DNA from: Chryseobacterium culicis
GTDB taxonomy: Bacteria; Bacteroidota; Bacteroidia; Flavobacteriales; Weeksellaceae
NCBI RefSeq assembly: GCF_900108365.1
Contig: NZ_FNWQ01000002.1
Coordinates: 558,001 to 622,000, forward strand
DNA: 64,000 nucleotides
Direction of reading: 5' to 3'
Shown here: piece after piece, positions 34,336 through 42,741 of the stretch
Layout: every line of letters begins with the position of its first letter
How positions within the stretch are numbered: the stretch's first letter is position 1
Notes under the pieces: generated by a model
Databases searched by the model: none
What the model was told of the DNA's origin: nothing
The model's input: only the letters and a program-made list of their open reading frames with translations
Translations under genes and position numbers: made by a program

Positions 34336-35472
34336 ATGAAAAAACTAGTTCTTTTTTTTGTTTTAATTTTATTATCTAATAGCACAAACATTATGGCACA
34401 GAATAAAGCGAAAATATTGGTCCTTATCCATTCAGACGATGGAGGAACCTACGAGTTGGCTAAGGAAATCGCGAAAGGAATTGAAAGTGAGAGCAATGCA
34501 GTTTCCACCATAAAATTAGTCAGACCATCCCAAAATCCCCACCTGAAAAATCTTCCGGTAGCAACGGTGGATGAGCTGGTAAATTATGACGGGATTGCAT
34601 GGGGTTCACCCGTTTATTTCGGGAATATAAGTACCGGAATGAGCGAGTTTTTATCTAAAACCGTTCAGCTGTGGACCCATCATGCTTTGGAAGGAATCCC
34701 AGCTACGGTTTTCATGTCTGCCGGCAGCGGTGCAGGAAAAGAGCTGGCCCTTCAGGCATTCTGGAACAGCCTTGCTGTACACGGGATGGTATTGGTTCCC
34801 AATGGAATTCGGGGAACTGAAGAACTGAACAAAGCAATTCCACAGGGAAATACAGTTTTGGGAGTTACGACCATGGCTTCTCTGAAAGATGTGGAGAGAC
34901 CTACCAAAGGAGAAAGAAATATTGCAGAACTTCAGGGGAAAAACTTCGCGAAAATAGCACTGGCATTAAAAGATACACACCCGAAAAAGACGATAGCTGC
35001 CGATGAAATTCACCAGAATTTCAATGAAATAGTAAAGCAGAAAAACATTATCCTACCACAGGTTCCCAAGCCTGCAGGCAATTATCAGCCGTTTGTCCGC
35101 GCCGGAAATCTGGTATTCATCAATCAGGTAGCCCTTAAGGACGGTAAAATTTTCAATCCCGGAAAATTAGGGGTGGAAGTGAATGAGAAGCAGGTAAAAG
35201 AAGCTGTAAAAGTAACCATGCTGAATGTTCTTTCTGTACTTAATGAGGCTGTAGGAGGAGATTTAAGCAAAGTAAAACAATGTGTTCAGCTGACGGGAAT
35301 TTTCAACACCAAAGATGATTATACCCAACATGCAGATCTGATGAACGTGGCTTCTGATCTTACTGTAGAAGTTTTCGGGGAAAAAGGAAAACATGCCAGA
35401 GCTACTTTTGGAGCGGCCTCTGTTCCTGTAGGTTCTTCAGTAGAAATTCAGGCCGTTTTTGAAGTGGAGTAA
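34336..35472 (+). CDS. exported flavodoxin/WrbA-like and RidA-like fusion
   Basis: 378 residues. A signal peptide (about 1-21, LLSNSTNIMA) precedes a flavodoxin/NADPH:quinone-reductase-like domain (about 25-215, WGSPVYFGNISTGMSEFL, FMSAGSGAGKEL) and a RidA/YjgF domain (about 245-378, GNLVFINQVAL, HARATFGAASVPVGSSVEI). RidA enzymes hydrolyse reactive enamines, WrbA-like proteins bind FMN; both are usually cytoplasmic, so a secreted fusion is unusual. Divergent AraC gene probably controls it. Confidence 0.85.
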   Translation: MKKLVLFFVLILLSNSTNIMAQNKAKILVLIHSDDGGTYELAKEIAKGIESESNAVSTIKLVRPSQNPHLKNLPVATVDELVNYDGIAWGSPVYFGNISTGMSEFLSKTVQLWTHHALEGIPATVFMSAGSGAGKELALQAFWNSLAVHGMVLVPNGIRGTEELNKAIPQGNTVLGVTTMASLKDVERPTKGERNIAELQGKNFAKIALALKDTHPKKTIAADEIHQNFNEIVKQKNIILPQVPKPAGNYQPFVRAGNLVFINQVALKDGKIFNPGKLGVEVNEKQVKEAVKVTMLNVLSVLNEAVGGDLSKVKQCVQLTGIFNTKDDYTQHADLMNVASDLTVEVFGEKGKHARATFGAASVPVGSSVEIQAVFEVE

Positions 35473-35497
35473 GCTTCAGATTTTTTATTTAAAATAC

Positions 35498-35568
35498 AGG
35501 TCTCAGATGTACTCAGACAGAAAGACAGATATCGGCTTTAACCCAATACCTGTGCAGATCTGAGACCT
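35498..35568. repeat. long-loop inverted repeat between convergent genes
   Basis: AGGTCTCAGAT (35498-35508) and ATCTGAGACCT (35558-35568) are perfect complements with 49 nt between. Possible terminator or decayed palindromic repeat; arms resemble those at 5359-5445. Confidence 0.45.
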
Positions 35569-35579
35569 TTGGATAAAAA

Positions 35580-37010
35580 TTAGAAAAATGTAGAAAGAAC
35601 CTCAGCAATCAAAGGAATACTCTGTTCCAGAAGCTCTTCGGAAAGCGCTCCATAACTTAATCTGAACCCATTTATAGGATTGGGGCTGTATTGTTCAGGA
35701 TGAATAATTTTAATATTTTTTTCCAATAACAAAGCGGTTACGATATCCCAGTCCAGTTGTACTTTAGGGACAATCCAGAAGGCGAGGCCGCCTTCTGGCA
35801 GCGTAAAGTCTGCAATATCCTTCATATGCCTGTTCAGCAACCCAAAAACAAAATCTCTTTTGTTCTTATAATGAACCGTTGCTTTTCTGATATGCTTTTT
35901 TACAGCACCTTCTCTGATCAGCTGAAGGACAGCCTGCTCCATAATCACATCACCATGCACATCAATTATCTTTCTCAGCTCGCCGATTTTTTTCAGCAGT
36001 TCCTGATTTTTAGTAGCGAGATAGCCGATCCTCAAAGCAGGAGCTACCACCTTGCTTAATGTTCCGATATATACATAATGGTGAAGCTCAGGAAAACTGG
36101 AAACAGGCAGGATGGGGCGATACCCGAAATGAAATTCATTATCATAATCATCCTCAATGATGGTTATATTGTACTGATTGGACAGCTCGATGAGCCTTAA
36201 TCTTCTTGAAAGGCTTAAAGTAACGGTAGTAGGATATTGCCTGTGGGGAGTAATATACAGAGCTTTGACAGTCTGATGTTCTTTAAGAAGCTTTTCAACC
36301 GCTTCAATACTGATTCCTTCCTGATCTACAGGCACATGCAAAAGCTTTGCTCCTGCATATTGAAAAGCTTTCCACGCAGGCTGATATCCCGGATTTTCAA
36401 CAATCACATGATCTCCTGCTGTAAGAAGACTTTGAGCCGTCAGAAACATTCCCATCTGGCTTCCCCGGGTAATGGAAATTTCATTTTCATGAATGTGCAT
36501 TCCACGCTGATGATTAAGCATCTGAGAAATCATTTTTCTGAATTCCAGATCTCCGTGCTCGTCTCCATAACCCATCATCTGCCATTTTGCTTTGATGCCG
36601 AAAATCTGCCGGTAGGCCCTTGCCAGCTCTGTTACAGGTGCAATTTTACTATCCGGATGACCATCATCAAAATTAATTACAATGCTACCGGGCACGGTCA
36701 ATGGATGGCTTGAATCATGAAGTGCATGCCTCCTTTTTTCATGCAGCGATGGAAGATGCTCAGAAACAAAAATACCTTTTCGTTCTTTCGAAATTACCCA
36801 TTCTTCATTGATCAGCACCTGATAGGCTTCTACAACGGTATTTCTGTTAATTTTCAAACTCTGTGCAAGATTACGGCTTCCGGGAAGTGCATCACCGGCT
36901 TTTAACCTTCCTGAGCGGATATCCGTGATAATAGTGTCTGCTATCTGCAGATACACGGCTTTACTGAGCTTTTTATCAATTTCTAATTCTAATTTCCAAG
37001 GACGCAACAT
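35580..37010 (-). CDS. MocR/PdxR-type regulator
   Basis: 476 residues. GntR winged helix (residues 10-80, KAVYLQIADTIITDIRSGRLKAGDALPGSRNLAQ), then an aminotransferase-like domain with IGTLSKVVAPALRIGYLA (PLP lysine). Divergent from the cupin gene. A TGGACT / AGTCCA inverted repeat (37012-37055) lies at its 5' end. Confidence 0.92.
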   Translation of the reverse strand: MLRPWKLELEIDKKLSKAVYLQIADTIITDIRSGRLKAGDALPGSRNLAQSLKINRNTVVEAYQVLINEEWVISKERKGIFVSEHLPSLHEKRRHALHDSSHPLTVPGSIVINFDDGHPDSKIAPVTELARAYRQIFGIKAKWQMMGYGDEHGDLEFRKMISQMLNHQRGMHIHENEISITRGSQMGMFLTAQSLLTAGDHVIVENPGYQPAWKAFQYAGAKLLHVPVDQEGISIEAVEKLLKEHQTVKALYITPHRQYPTTVTLSLSRRLRLIELSNQYNITIIEDDYDNEFHFGYRPILPVSSFPELHHYVYIGTLSKVVAPALRIGYLATKNQELLKKIGELRKIIDVHGDVIMEQAVLQLIREGAVKKHIRKATVHYKNKRDFVFGLLNRHMKDIADFTLPEGGLAFWIVPKVQLDWDIVTALLLEKNIKIIHPEQYSPNPINGFRLSYGALSEELLEQSIPLIAEVLSTFF

Positions 37011-37011
37011 C

Positions 37012-37055
37012 TGGACTACTTATTTATGTAAAAACTGAATCATTTAAACAGTCCA
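37012..37055. promoter_or_regulatory. possible MocR operator
   Basis: TGGACT (37012-37017) and AGTCCA (37050-37055) are inverted copies immediately upstream of the MocR start and of the cupin promoter. Confidence 0.35.
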
Positions 37056-37064
37056 AATATAGAA

Positions 37065-37072
37065 TAATTTTG
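37065..37072 (+). promoter_or_regulatory. -7 element of the cupin gene
   Basis: TAATTTTG fits TAnnTTTG, 40 nt before the ATG at 37113. Confidence 0.5.
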
Positions 37073-37112
37073 TCATGCAATAAAGCACAAAACCATTATA
37101 ATTTTAACAATC

Positions 37113-37568
37113 ATGGACAAGAAACAATTCAGTTCTAAAGATTTTCACGAAACTTTTGCAAGACCAAAGTACGTAAAGCCAAGTCATCTTATTCATAAAA
37201 ATGTAGAAAATGCAGGAGAGCACAATCAGTTTTCCACAGAAAGAAAGCATCCCGTTTTCTTTGTAGATCTTCCCAGTAAAAATGTCAGCATGACGATTGG
37301 AGGGCTTACTCCCGGGCAGCAAACCAACAGACACCGTCATACGTATGAAACCGTATTATTTGTCATTGAGGGAAAAGGCTGGACAGAAGTGGAGGATGAA
37401 AAAGTATACTGGGAAGCCGGAGATGCAGTATACATTCCTTCATGGGCATGGCATAAACACCAGAATCTGAGCGATACGGAGCCTGCCAAATATATTGCCT
37501 GCGAAAATGCTCCACAGCTCCAGAATTTAGGAGTTGCCTTGAGAGAGGAAGAAGGCAGAGACCTTTAA
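37113..37568 (+). CDS. cupin domain protein
   Basis: 151 residues with a single cupin barrel: RHRHTYETVLFVIEGKGWTEV (metal-binding His, His, Glu) and VYIPSWAWHKHQN (fourth His). It probably binds a metal and could be a dioxygenase, isomerase or sensor. Followed by a DapA-like gene on the same strand after 136 nt. Confidence 0.88.
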   Translation: MDKKQFSSKDFHETFARPKYVKPSHLIHKNVENAGEHNQFSTERKHPVFFVDLPSKNVSMTIGGLTPGQQTNRHRHTYETVLFVIEGKGWTEVEDEKVYWEAGDAVYIPSWAWHKHQNLSDTEPAKYIACENAPQLQNLGVALREEEGRDL

Positions 37569-37704
37569 TATGAGCCGTTTAAACCATTAAGGCGGGTTGT
37601 TCTCATGATATTGATACCGGATATGATTTTTTACCAAAATATTCTTAAGAATGTACTCTCCTTAATAGTTTTAAAAATAATCTTAAACTTTAAAACAGCA
37701 ACAT

Positions 37705-38589
37705 ATGAAAAATGTACCATTTAAAGGGATTATAGCTTATCCCATAACCCCTTTTGATGAAAATGAAAAAATAGATATTCCTCTTTTCAAACACTTGGTA
37801 GAAAGGCTGATTACTTCCGGAAGTCATGGTATTGCTCCATTGGGAAGTACAGGAGTAATGCCTTATCTGTCTGATGAAGAAAAAGAAGAAATTACAGAAG
37901 CTACTTTACAGCAGGTAAAAGGCAGAATTCCAACGCTCGTAGGGGTTTCGAATCTTACGACAGAGAAAACCATTCATCATGCCCGGTTTGCGGAAAAAGC
38001 AGGCGCTGACGCCGTTATGATTATTCCCATGAGCTACTGGAAGCTTACCGATGACGAAATTGCAGCACATTACGACGCTGTGGCACGTAAGATTTCCATC
38101 CCGATTATGGCCTACAATAATCCTGCAACAAGCGGGGTAGACATGTCTCCGGCTCTGTTAAAAAGACTGCTTGAAATTCCCAATGTAACGATGATTAAAG
38201 AAAGTACGGGAGACATCCAGAGGATGCATTATCTGAGAAGAGAACTGGGGGAAGAAGTAGCATTCTATAATGGGTCAAACCCTTTGGCGCTGGCTGCATT
38301 TTCCGCAGGAGCAAGAGGATGGTGTACAGCAGCACCTAATTTAATCCCTGAATTAAATTTAGGTCTGTATAATGCCATTGAGGAAGGTGATCTTGAAAAA
38401 GCAAAAACCATTTTCTACCGGCAGTTTGATCTGCTGAAATTTATTGTGAGCAAAGGATTGCCAAGAGCGGTAAAGTCCGGACTCAATATTCTGGGGGAAA
38501 ACGGAGGAAATTTGAGAAGCCCTTTGAAACCTTTGCATGAAAAAGAAACCGAGGAATTAAACACGATTATTAAAACCCTTACTAATTAA
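37705..38589 (+). CDS. DapA/NanA family aldolase (dihydrodipicolinate synthase-like)
   Basis: 294 residues, TIM barrel. GSTGVMPYL (oxyanion/pyruvate site), MAYNNPATSG with the motif tyrosine, and MIKESTGDI with the Schiff-base lysine. Family members condense or split pyruvate or keto acids; substrate unknown. Ten nt before a thioredoxin-like gene. Confidence 0.9.
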   Translation: MKNVPFKGIIAYPITPFDENEKIDIPLFKHLVERLITSGSHGIAPLGSTGVMPYLSDEEKEEITEATLQQVKGRIPTLVGVSNLTTEKTIHHARFAEKAGADAVMIIPMSYWKLTDDEIAAHYDAVARKISIPIMAYNNPATSGVDMSPALLKRLLEIPNVTMIKESTGDIQRMHYLRRELGEEVAFYNGSNPLALAAFSAGARGWCTAAPNLIPELNLGLYNAIEEGDLEKAKTIFYRQFDLLKFIVSKGLPRAVKSGLNILGENGGNLRSPLKPLHEKETEELNTIIKTLTN

Positions 38590-38598
38590 TACAGTCCT

Positions 38599-38832
38599 AT
38601 GAAAAAGTCCATTTTTTATCATGCAGGCTGTCCTGTATGTATCAGCGCAGAACATGATATCATTAACCTAATCGGTTTGGAAAATGTTGAAATTATCCAT
38701 TTGGGTAATGATAAAGGCAGAATAGAAGAAGCTGAAAAGGCGGGTGTACAATCTGTGCCTGCTTTAGTAACTCCTAACGGAAATGTTCTTCACATTAATT
38801 TTGGAGCGTCTCTGGAAGAAGTGAAGGGTTAG
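38599..38832 (+). CDS. thioredoxin-like small protein (CPVC)
   Basis: 77 residues. A redox motif AGCPVC at the N-terminus and SVPALVTPNG near residue 52 (cis-proline) indicate a thioredoxin/glutaredoxin fold. 9-nt gap after the DapA-like gene suggests co-translation. Confidence 0.8.
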   Translation: MKKSIFYHAGCPVCISAEHDIINLIGLENVEIIHLGNDKGRIEEAEKAGVQSVPALVTPNGNVLHINFGASLEEVKG

Positions 38833-38850
38833 CATCATTAATTTTGTATA

Positions 38851-38878
38851 AACGGCTCAAAAATTTGAGCCGTTTTTT
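38851..38878. terminator. terminator after the thioredoxin-like gene
   Basis: AACGGCTCAAA / TTTGAGCCGTT stem (38851-38874), with a T tract on the plus strand. Confidence 0.85.
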
Positions 38879-38939
38879 ATTGTTGGAAATGCTAAACCGC
38901 AAAATTATAGTTCTGATTAGGTTCAGCTTATAATGATCT

Positions 38940-39446
38940 TTAAATGACTGCATTTCCTTCTACACCGTCAGAGTTATCGGTTTTGTTTCCTGTAATCGCA
39001 GAGGCTACAAAACTGAAAAGACTCACCAGCTTGCCTGCTTTGGTGTCCCAGTAATAGGTTTCTTTAGGTTCTACCCGGATGATGGTAACATTGGGATCAT
39101 CTTTTCCGTCAAACCATGCGTTGGCAAGGGGAGACCATTTTTCTTCTATCGTAGCTTTATCCTTATAAACAGAAGCTTCCCCATATACAGAAAGATATTG
39201 GGAGTCACTGTTATTCATGAAAAAAAGCTGTACTCTGCGGTCATCTTTTATTTCAAAATTTTTGTTGCTGGTTCCGCTGCTGATAAACCACAGGTTTCCG
39301 CTGTCATCCGTTTCCTGCAGCGTCATAGGTCTTGAATTGATGGGAGTTGTTTCCAACTCAGTACAGAACATGCATATTCTGGCTTTTTCTGAAAGTTCTT
39401 TGATTTTTTTGATCGCTTCAAGATGGGTAAGATTTTCTGTTGACAT
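38940..39446 (-). CDS. pyridoxamine 5'-phosphate oxidase-fold protein (general stress protein 26 type)
   Basis: 168 residues. Split-barrel FMN-binding fold: CTELETTPINSRPMTLQ, LWFISSGTSNKNFEI, VQLFFMNNSD and the late TYYWDTKAGKL. GSP26 family members bind FMN or FAD; activity unknown. Isolated on the minus strand; 248 bp upstream without other features. Confidence 0.88.
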   Translation of the reverse strand: MSTENLTHLEAIKKIKELSEKARICMFCTELETTPINSRPMTLQETDDSGNLWFISSGTSNKNFEIKDDRRVQLFFMNNSDSQYLSVYGEASVYKDKATIEEKWSPLANAWFDGKDDPNVTIIRVEPKETYYWDTKAGKLVSLFSFVASAITGNKTDNSDGVEGNAVI

Positions 39447-39661
39447 AATATAATATTTTAGTGATTGTATTGGTTAGGATATGTATTCAACTTTTATGAT
39501 GAATAATATGGTCTCATTCATTCAAATACCTGACCAAAATGAAGAGAAATGTGGTACCTGATTTGATTTTCCCTTCAAAAACAGATCTGCATCTGTTGAA
39601 GACAGCACCTATTGGATTGAATTTTATAATGTTATTGCCCTGTATTACATTGAAATATTTC

Positions 39662-39690
39662 TTTGCTCAATAAAGTTTTACGTAAATTTG
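39662..39690 (+). promoter_or_regulatory. promoter of the AraC gene at 39695, leaderless geometry
   Basis: TTTG (39662-39665) and TAAATTTG (39683-39690) are 17 nt apart, matching the TTG-N17-TAnnTTTG pattern. Only 4 nt separate the -7 element from the ATG at 39695. Confidence 0.6.
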
Positions 39691-39694
39691 ATGA

Positions 39695-40492
39695 ATGCAG
39701 ATTTCGCCTCCTAACCATCTTGCTCCTTTTATAAGACATTATATCTTTTTGGAAAATTCCGGGAAGAATATCATGAGTTTAAGGCTTTTTACGGACGGAA
39801 GCTGCGGGCTTATTCTCTCAGGAGATATGAAACTGTATTCAGGCACAGCAAAGGAACGTATGCCGCTTTCCTTTTTTTATGGTATGGTAAGCAGTTATAA
39901 AGATTTCTTTTCAAAAGAAAAATTTTCTCTGATTGCCGTAGTTTTTCAGCCTTATTTTCTGCATATCCTTTCGGGAATATCCGCCAAAGCGCTTAGTAAT
40001 AAAACAATTCCGGTAGAGGATATTTTGACAAATAAACTGGAAATATTTCAGGAAAAGCTATTTAATAAAACAGACCCTTTAAGTATTATTAATGGTCTGA
40101 ATACCTTTTTCACCCAATTTTTATCGGGAGGAGTGGGCACAGATCATCATCTTATATCCGCTGCACAACAATATCTTCTCCTCAATAAAGGTTCTGTATC
40201 TTCTAAAGATTTACAGCATTTTACAGGATATTCAGAACGTCAGCTGGAAAGAAAATTTGAATATCATATGGGAATGTCACCTAAAAAATACGCAAATATT
40301 ATACGCATGCATTACTTCCTAAGCCTTATAAATAATAGGGTTGATGACAAAAATATGACCATGCTCTCGTATCAGGCAGGATATTCTGACCAGTCACATC
40401 TTATCAGAGACTTTAAAAATACTACCGGTCTTACTCCCAAGCAATATCTGAATAAGGAAAACAAAATGGCTGTTAATTTCATTGAGCTTTAA
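39695..40492 (+). CDS. AraC family regulator (DUF6597 sensor)
   Basis: 265 residues. N-terminal sensor (ISPPNHLAPFIRHYIFLEN, typical of DUF6597) and C-terminal AraC HTH with ERKFEYHMGMSPKKYANIIR and LSYQAGYSDQSHLIRDF. Followed by a nitrilase-family gene on the same strand, a likely target. Confidence 0.9.
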   Translation: MQISPPNHLAPFIRHYIFLENSGKNIMSLRLFTDGSCGLILSGDMKLYSGTAKERMPLSFFYGMVSSYKDFFSKEKFSLIAVVFQPYFLHILSGISAKALSNKTIPVEDILTNKLEIFQEKLFNKTDPLSIINGLNTFFTQFLSGGVGTDHHLISAAQQYLLLNKGSVSSKDLQHFTGYSERQLERKFEYHMGMSPKKYANIIRMHYFLSLINNRVDDKNMTMLSYQAGYSDQSHLIRDFKNTTGLTPKQYLNKENKMAVNFIEL

Positions 40493-40536
40493 CCAGCAGT
40501 GTCGGTTTTATACAATTATTCTCAAGGTATACTGGC

Positions 40537-40544
40537 TAGTTTTG
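40537..40544 (+). promoter_or_regulatory. -7 element of the nitrilase-family gene
   Basis: TAGTTTTG fits TAnnTTTG, 13 nt before ATG 40557. Confidence 0.45.
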
Positions 40545-40556
40545 CTCAAAAAAACA

Positions 40557-41510
40557 ATGAATATTAAAATCTCGACTGCACAGTTTGAAAATAAAAGCGG
40601 GGATAAAGCGTATAACTTATCCGTTATAGAAAAGTTAGCTGGTGAGGCTGCATCTAAAGGATCCCATGTGATTGCTTTCCATGAATGTTCCGTTACAGGG
40701 TATACATTTGCTCGAAAACTTTCCAGAGAACAGCTTCTCGATATTGCAGAGCGTATTCCGGATGGTGACAGCATAAAAAAATTACAGGAGATTGCGGCTA
40801 AGCATCATATCACCATATTGGCTGGACTTTTTGAAAAAGATGCTTATGACCACCTTTTCAAAGCATATGTTTGTGTTGATAAAACCGGACTTAAGGCTAA
40901 GTACAGAAAACTGCATCCCTTTATTAATCCGAATCTTACACCGGGTAATGAATACTGTGTATTTGATATAATGGGCTGGAAATGCGGGATTCTTATCTGC
41001 TATGATAACAACATCATTGAAAATGTAAGAGCTACCAAGCTTCTGGGCGCAGATATTATTTTTATGCCTCATGTTACGATGTGTACACCGTCCACAAGAC
41101 CGGGCGCAGGTTTTGTAGACCCAAAGCTTTGGGAAAACAGGAGAGAGGATCCAACATCGTTACGGCTGGAGTTTGAAGGAATGAAAGGCAGGGACTGGCT
41201 GATGAAGTGGCTTCCGGCCAGGGCTTATGACAACGGGGCTTATATCGTTTTTTCAAATCCTGTGGGTATGGATGATGACCAGCTGAAAAACGGATGTTCC
41301 ATGATTGTAGACCCTTTCGGGGATGTGATTGCAGAATGCCGTTCTTGGGAAGACAGTTTTGAAACTGCCGTTGTTACCTCCGAAAAGCTTACCCAAGCCG
41401 GAGGATATCGGTATATGAAAGCCCGCAGACCCGAATTATACAGCGAAATTATTGGAAAAGAACATGTGTCAGAACAAAAAGTAGTCTGGCTCAACGGTAA
41501 AACTGTTTAA
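40557..41510 (+). CDS. carbon-nitrogen hydrolase (nitrilase superfamily)
   Basis: 317 residues from ATG 40557; the frame extends further up but overlaps the AraC gene. Catalytic Glu-Lys-Cys triad visible in AFHECSVTGY, AKYRKLHPF and GILICYDNN. Probably an amidase or N-carbamoyl amide hydrolase; the substrate is not readable. Confidence 0.92.
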   Translation: MNIKISTAQFENKSGDKAYNLSVIEKLAGEAASKGSHVIAFHECSVTGYTFARKLSREQLLDIAERIPDGDSIKKLQEIAAKHHITILAGLFEKDAYDHLFKAYVCVDKTGLKAKYRKLHPFINPNLTPGNEYCVFDIMGWKCGILICYDNNIIENVRATKLLGADIIFMPHVTMCTPSTRPGAGFVDPKLWENRREDPTSLRLEFEGMKGRDWLMKWLPARAYDNGAYIVFSNPVGMDDDQLKNGCSMIVDPFGDVIAECRSWEDSFETAVVTSEKLTQAGGYRYMKARRPELYSEIIGKEHVSEQKVVWLNGKTV

Positions 41511-41516
41511 AATAAA

Positions 41517-41549
41517 AATCTCTCCTGCATATCATTTATGGGAGAGATT
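41517..41549. terminator. bidirectional terminator
   Basis: AATCTCTCC (41517-41525) pairs with GGAGAGATT (41541-41549) between convergent genes. Confidence 0.75.
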
Positions 41550-41555
41550 GATTTC

Positions 41556-41912
41556 TTATGGAGTCATCGTTTTCTGAAGATCCGTCCAGGCGCCGCCATT
41601 ATGAACATCCCTGAACCCTTTTTCTTTAAGAATATTTTCAGCTTTTACACTTCGGAGTCCGTGGGAGCATACCGTGATGTACGTCTTCGCAGGATCTAAT
41701 TCTGCATAACGTTCTCTTATTGTTCCTAATGAAATATTCACAGAACCTTCTATATGTCCCGTTTCATATTCTTTTTCAGTTCTTACATCAAGAATGACAG
41801 CCCCTTTTTTGAGCAGTTCCGGCAGTCCGTTATCTATAGTCTGGAAACGGTATACTCTGTATGCGGCATAAATAATAAGAATTATGGCACAGAATGTCAG
41901 TACATATTTCAT
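41556..41912 (-). CDS. membrane-anchored rhodanese-like protein
   Basis: 118 residues. An N-terminal hydrophobic segment (4-20) anchors or exports a rhodanese domain with the CSHGLRS loop (C82). Such proteins carry sulfane sulfur. Start overlaps the stop of the upstream gene by 4 nt. Confidence 0.88.
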   Translation of the reverse strand: MKYVLTFCAIILIIYAAYRVYRFQTIDNGLPELLKKGAVILDVRTEKEYETGHIEGSVNISLGTIRERYAELDPAKTYITVCSHGLRSVKAENILKEKGFRDVHNGGAWTDLQKTMTP

Positions 41913-42211
41913 AGCTTGCTCAGTATTTTTTTGTCAATATAAAAAGTGCCAAACGGAATAAAGCATGCCAGAATAACCTTCCACGTAATTTCTTTAAACT
42001 TCCAGTTCTGTTCTACGCCCACACTCAATGTATTGAACAGAAAAAGCAGGAATAAAGTCCCGTGAACAGGACCAATAAGTCTTACCAGAAGAGGATTCCC
42101 TATCCAGTATTTTACGGGAACTGCAATGCCTATCAGGGTCAACAATGAAATTCCCTCTAAAATAGCCAGAATTCTCAGCCGGCCGATCTTGGTTTTAAAT
42201 AAATCTATCAT
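41909..42211 (-). CDS. DUF3817 membrane protein
   Basis: 100 residues from ATG 42211. Three hydrophobic segments, with RILAILEGISLLTLIG and the GPVHGTLFLLF motif of DUF3817. Function unknown. Two nt after the upstream gene and overlapping the rhodanese gene, so co-translated. Confidence 0.85.
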   Translation of the reverse strand: MIDLFKTKIGRLRILAILEGISLLTLIGIAVPVKYWIGNPLLVRLIGPVHGTLFLLFLFNTLSVGVEQNWKFKEITWKVILACFIPFGTFYIDKKILSKL

Positions 42212-42213
42212 AA

Positions 42214-42672
42214 TTATCTGAAATAAGGTCTGTTGGCAAAAGGAGAAAAAGGCCATGGAATGGCAATCAATATGATAATAAGCGCAATGCAAAACCAGAT
42301 GCCCATTGTTTTAAATTTTTCCCTGTCCGGAAATTTTCTTTTGGCTAAAGCGGAACCGATCGTAATCATACTAATAGCAGTAACCATGAGTATAATATGG
42401 ATAAGTCCGAAAAATATATGTTCAAAGGATTCCTTTGCTGCATTGAAGTTCTTCCAGAAGTATTGAATCACCGGGCTCTTAAGATAGAATATCATTCCTA
42501 TAATCAGCTGAATATGGGCAATAGTTGCGGTCCAGTGTCGTACTGCATTATCAGTTCCTGTAAATTTTCTGTTTGAAAAATATCCTTTGAAAGAGCGGTA
42601 AACAGTGTACATCAGACTTATTAAGACCAGCCACCGGGTGAGAGAATGTAAGAAAGTAAGAGTTTGATACAT
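42214..42672 (-). CDS. four-helix membrane protein (cytochrome b-like)
   Basis: 152 residues, four hydrophobic segments. Histidines sit within them (LHSLTRWLVL, RHWTATIAHIQL, FEHIFFGLIHIILM), a pattern of b-type haem-binding four-helix bundles. Haem binding is inferred. First gene of the operon that continues with DUF3817 and rhodanese. Confidence 0.75.
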   Translation of the reverse strand: MYQTLTFLHSLTRWLVLISLMYTVYRSFKGYFSNRKFTGTDNAVRHWTATIAHIQLIIGMIFYLKSPVIQYFWKNFNAAKESFEHIFFGLIHIILMVTAISMITIGSALAKRKFPDREKFKTMGIWFCIALIIILIAIPWPFSPFANRPYFR

Positions 42673-42704
42673 TGTTTATTACTTTGTTACAGCAAAGGCA
42701 AACT

Positions 42705-42730
42705 AAAAACATACTATTTAGTATGTTTTT
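42705..42730. promoter_or_regulatory. perfect 26-bp palindrome, probable TetR operator
   Basis: 12-bp arms (core ACATACTA / TAGTATGT) with a 2-nt centre, between the TetR gene end (42742) and the membrane operon start (42672). On the minus strand its right arm contains TATGTTTT, close to a -7 element. AT-only flanks make a terminator role less likely but possible. Confidence 0.6.
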
Positions 42731-42741
42731 TAGAAAAAAAA

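Noticed and set aside
36237..36713. 158-codon frame on the plus strand
   Set aside because: It is antisense to the well-supported MocR gene and has no recognisable domain.
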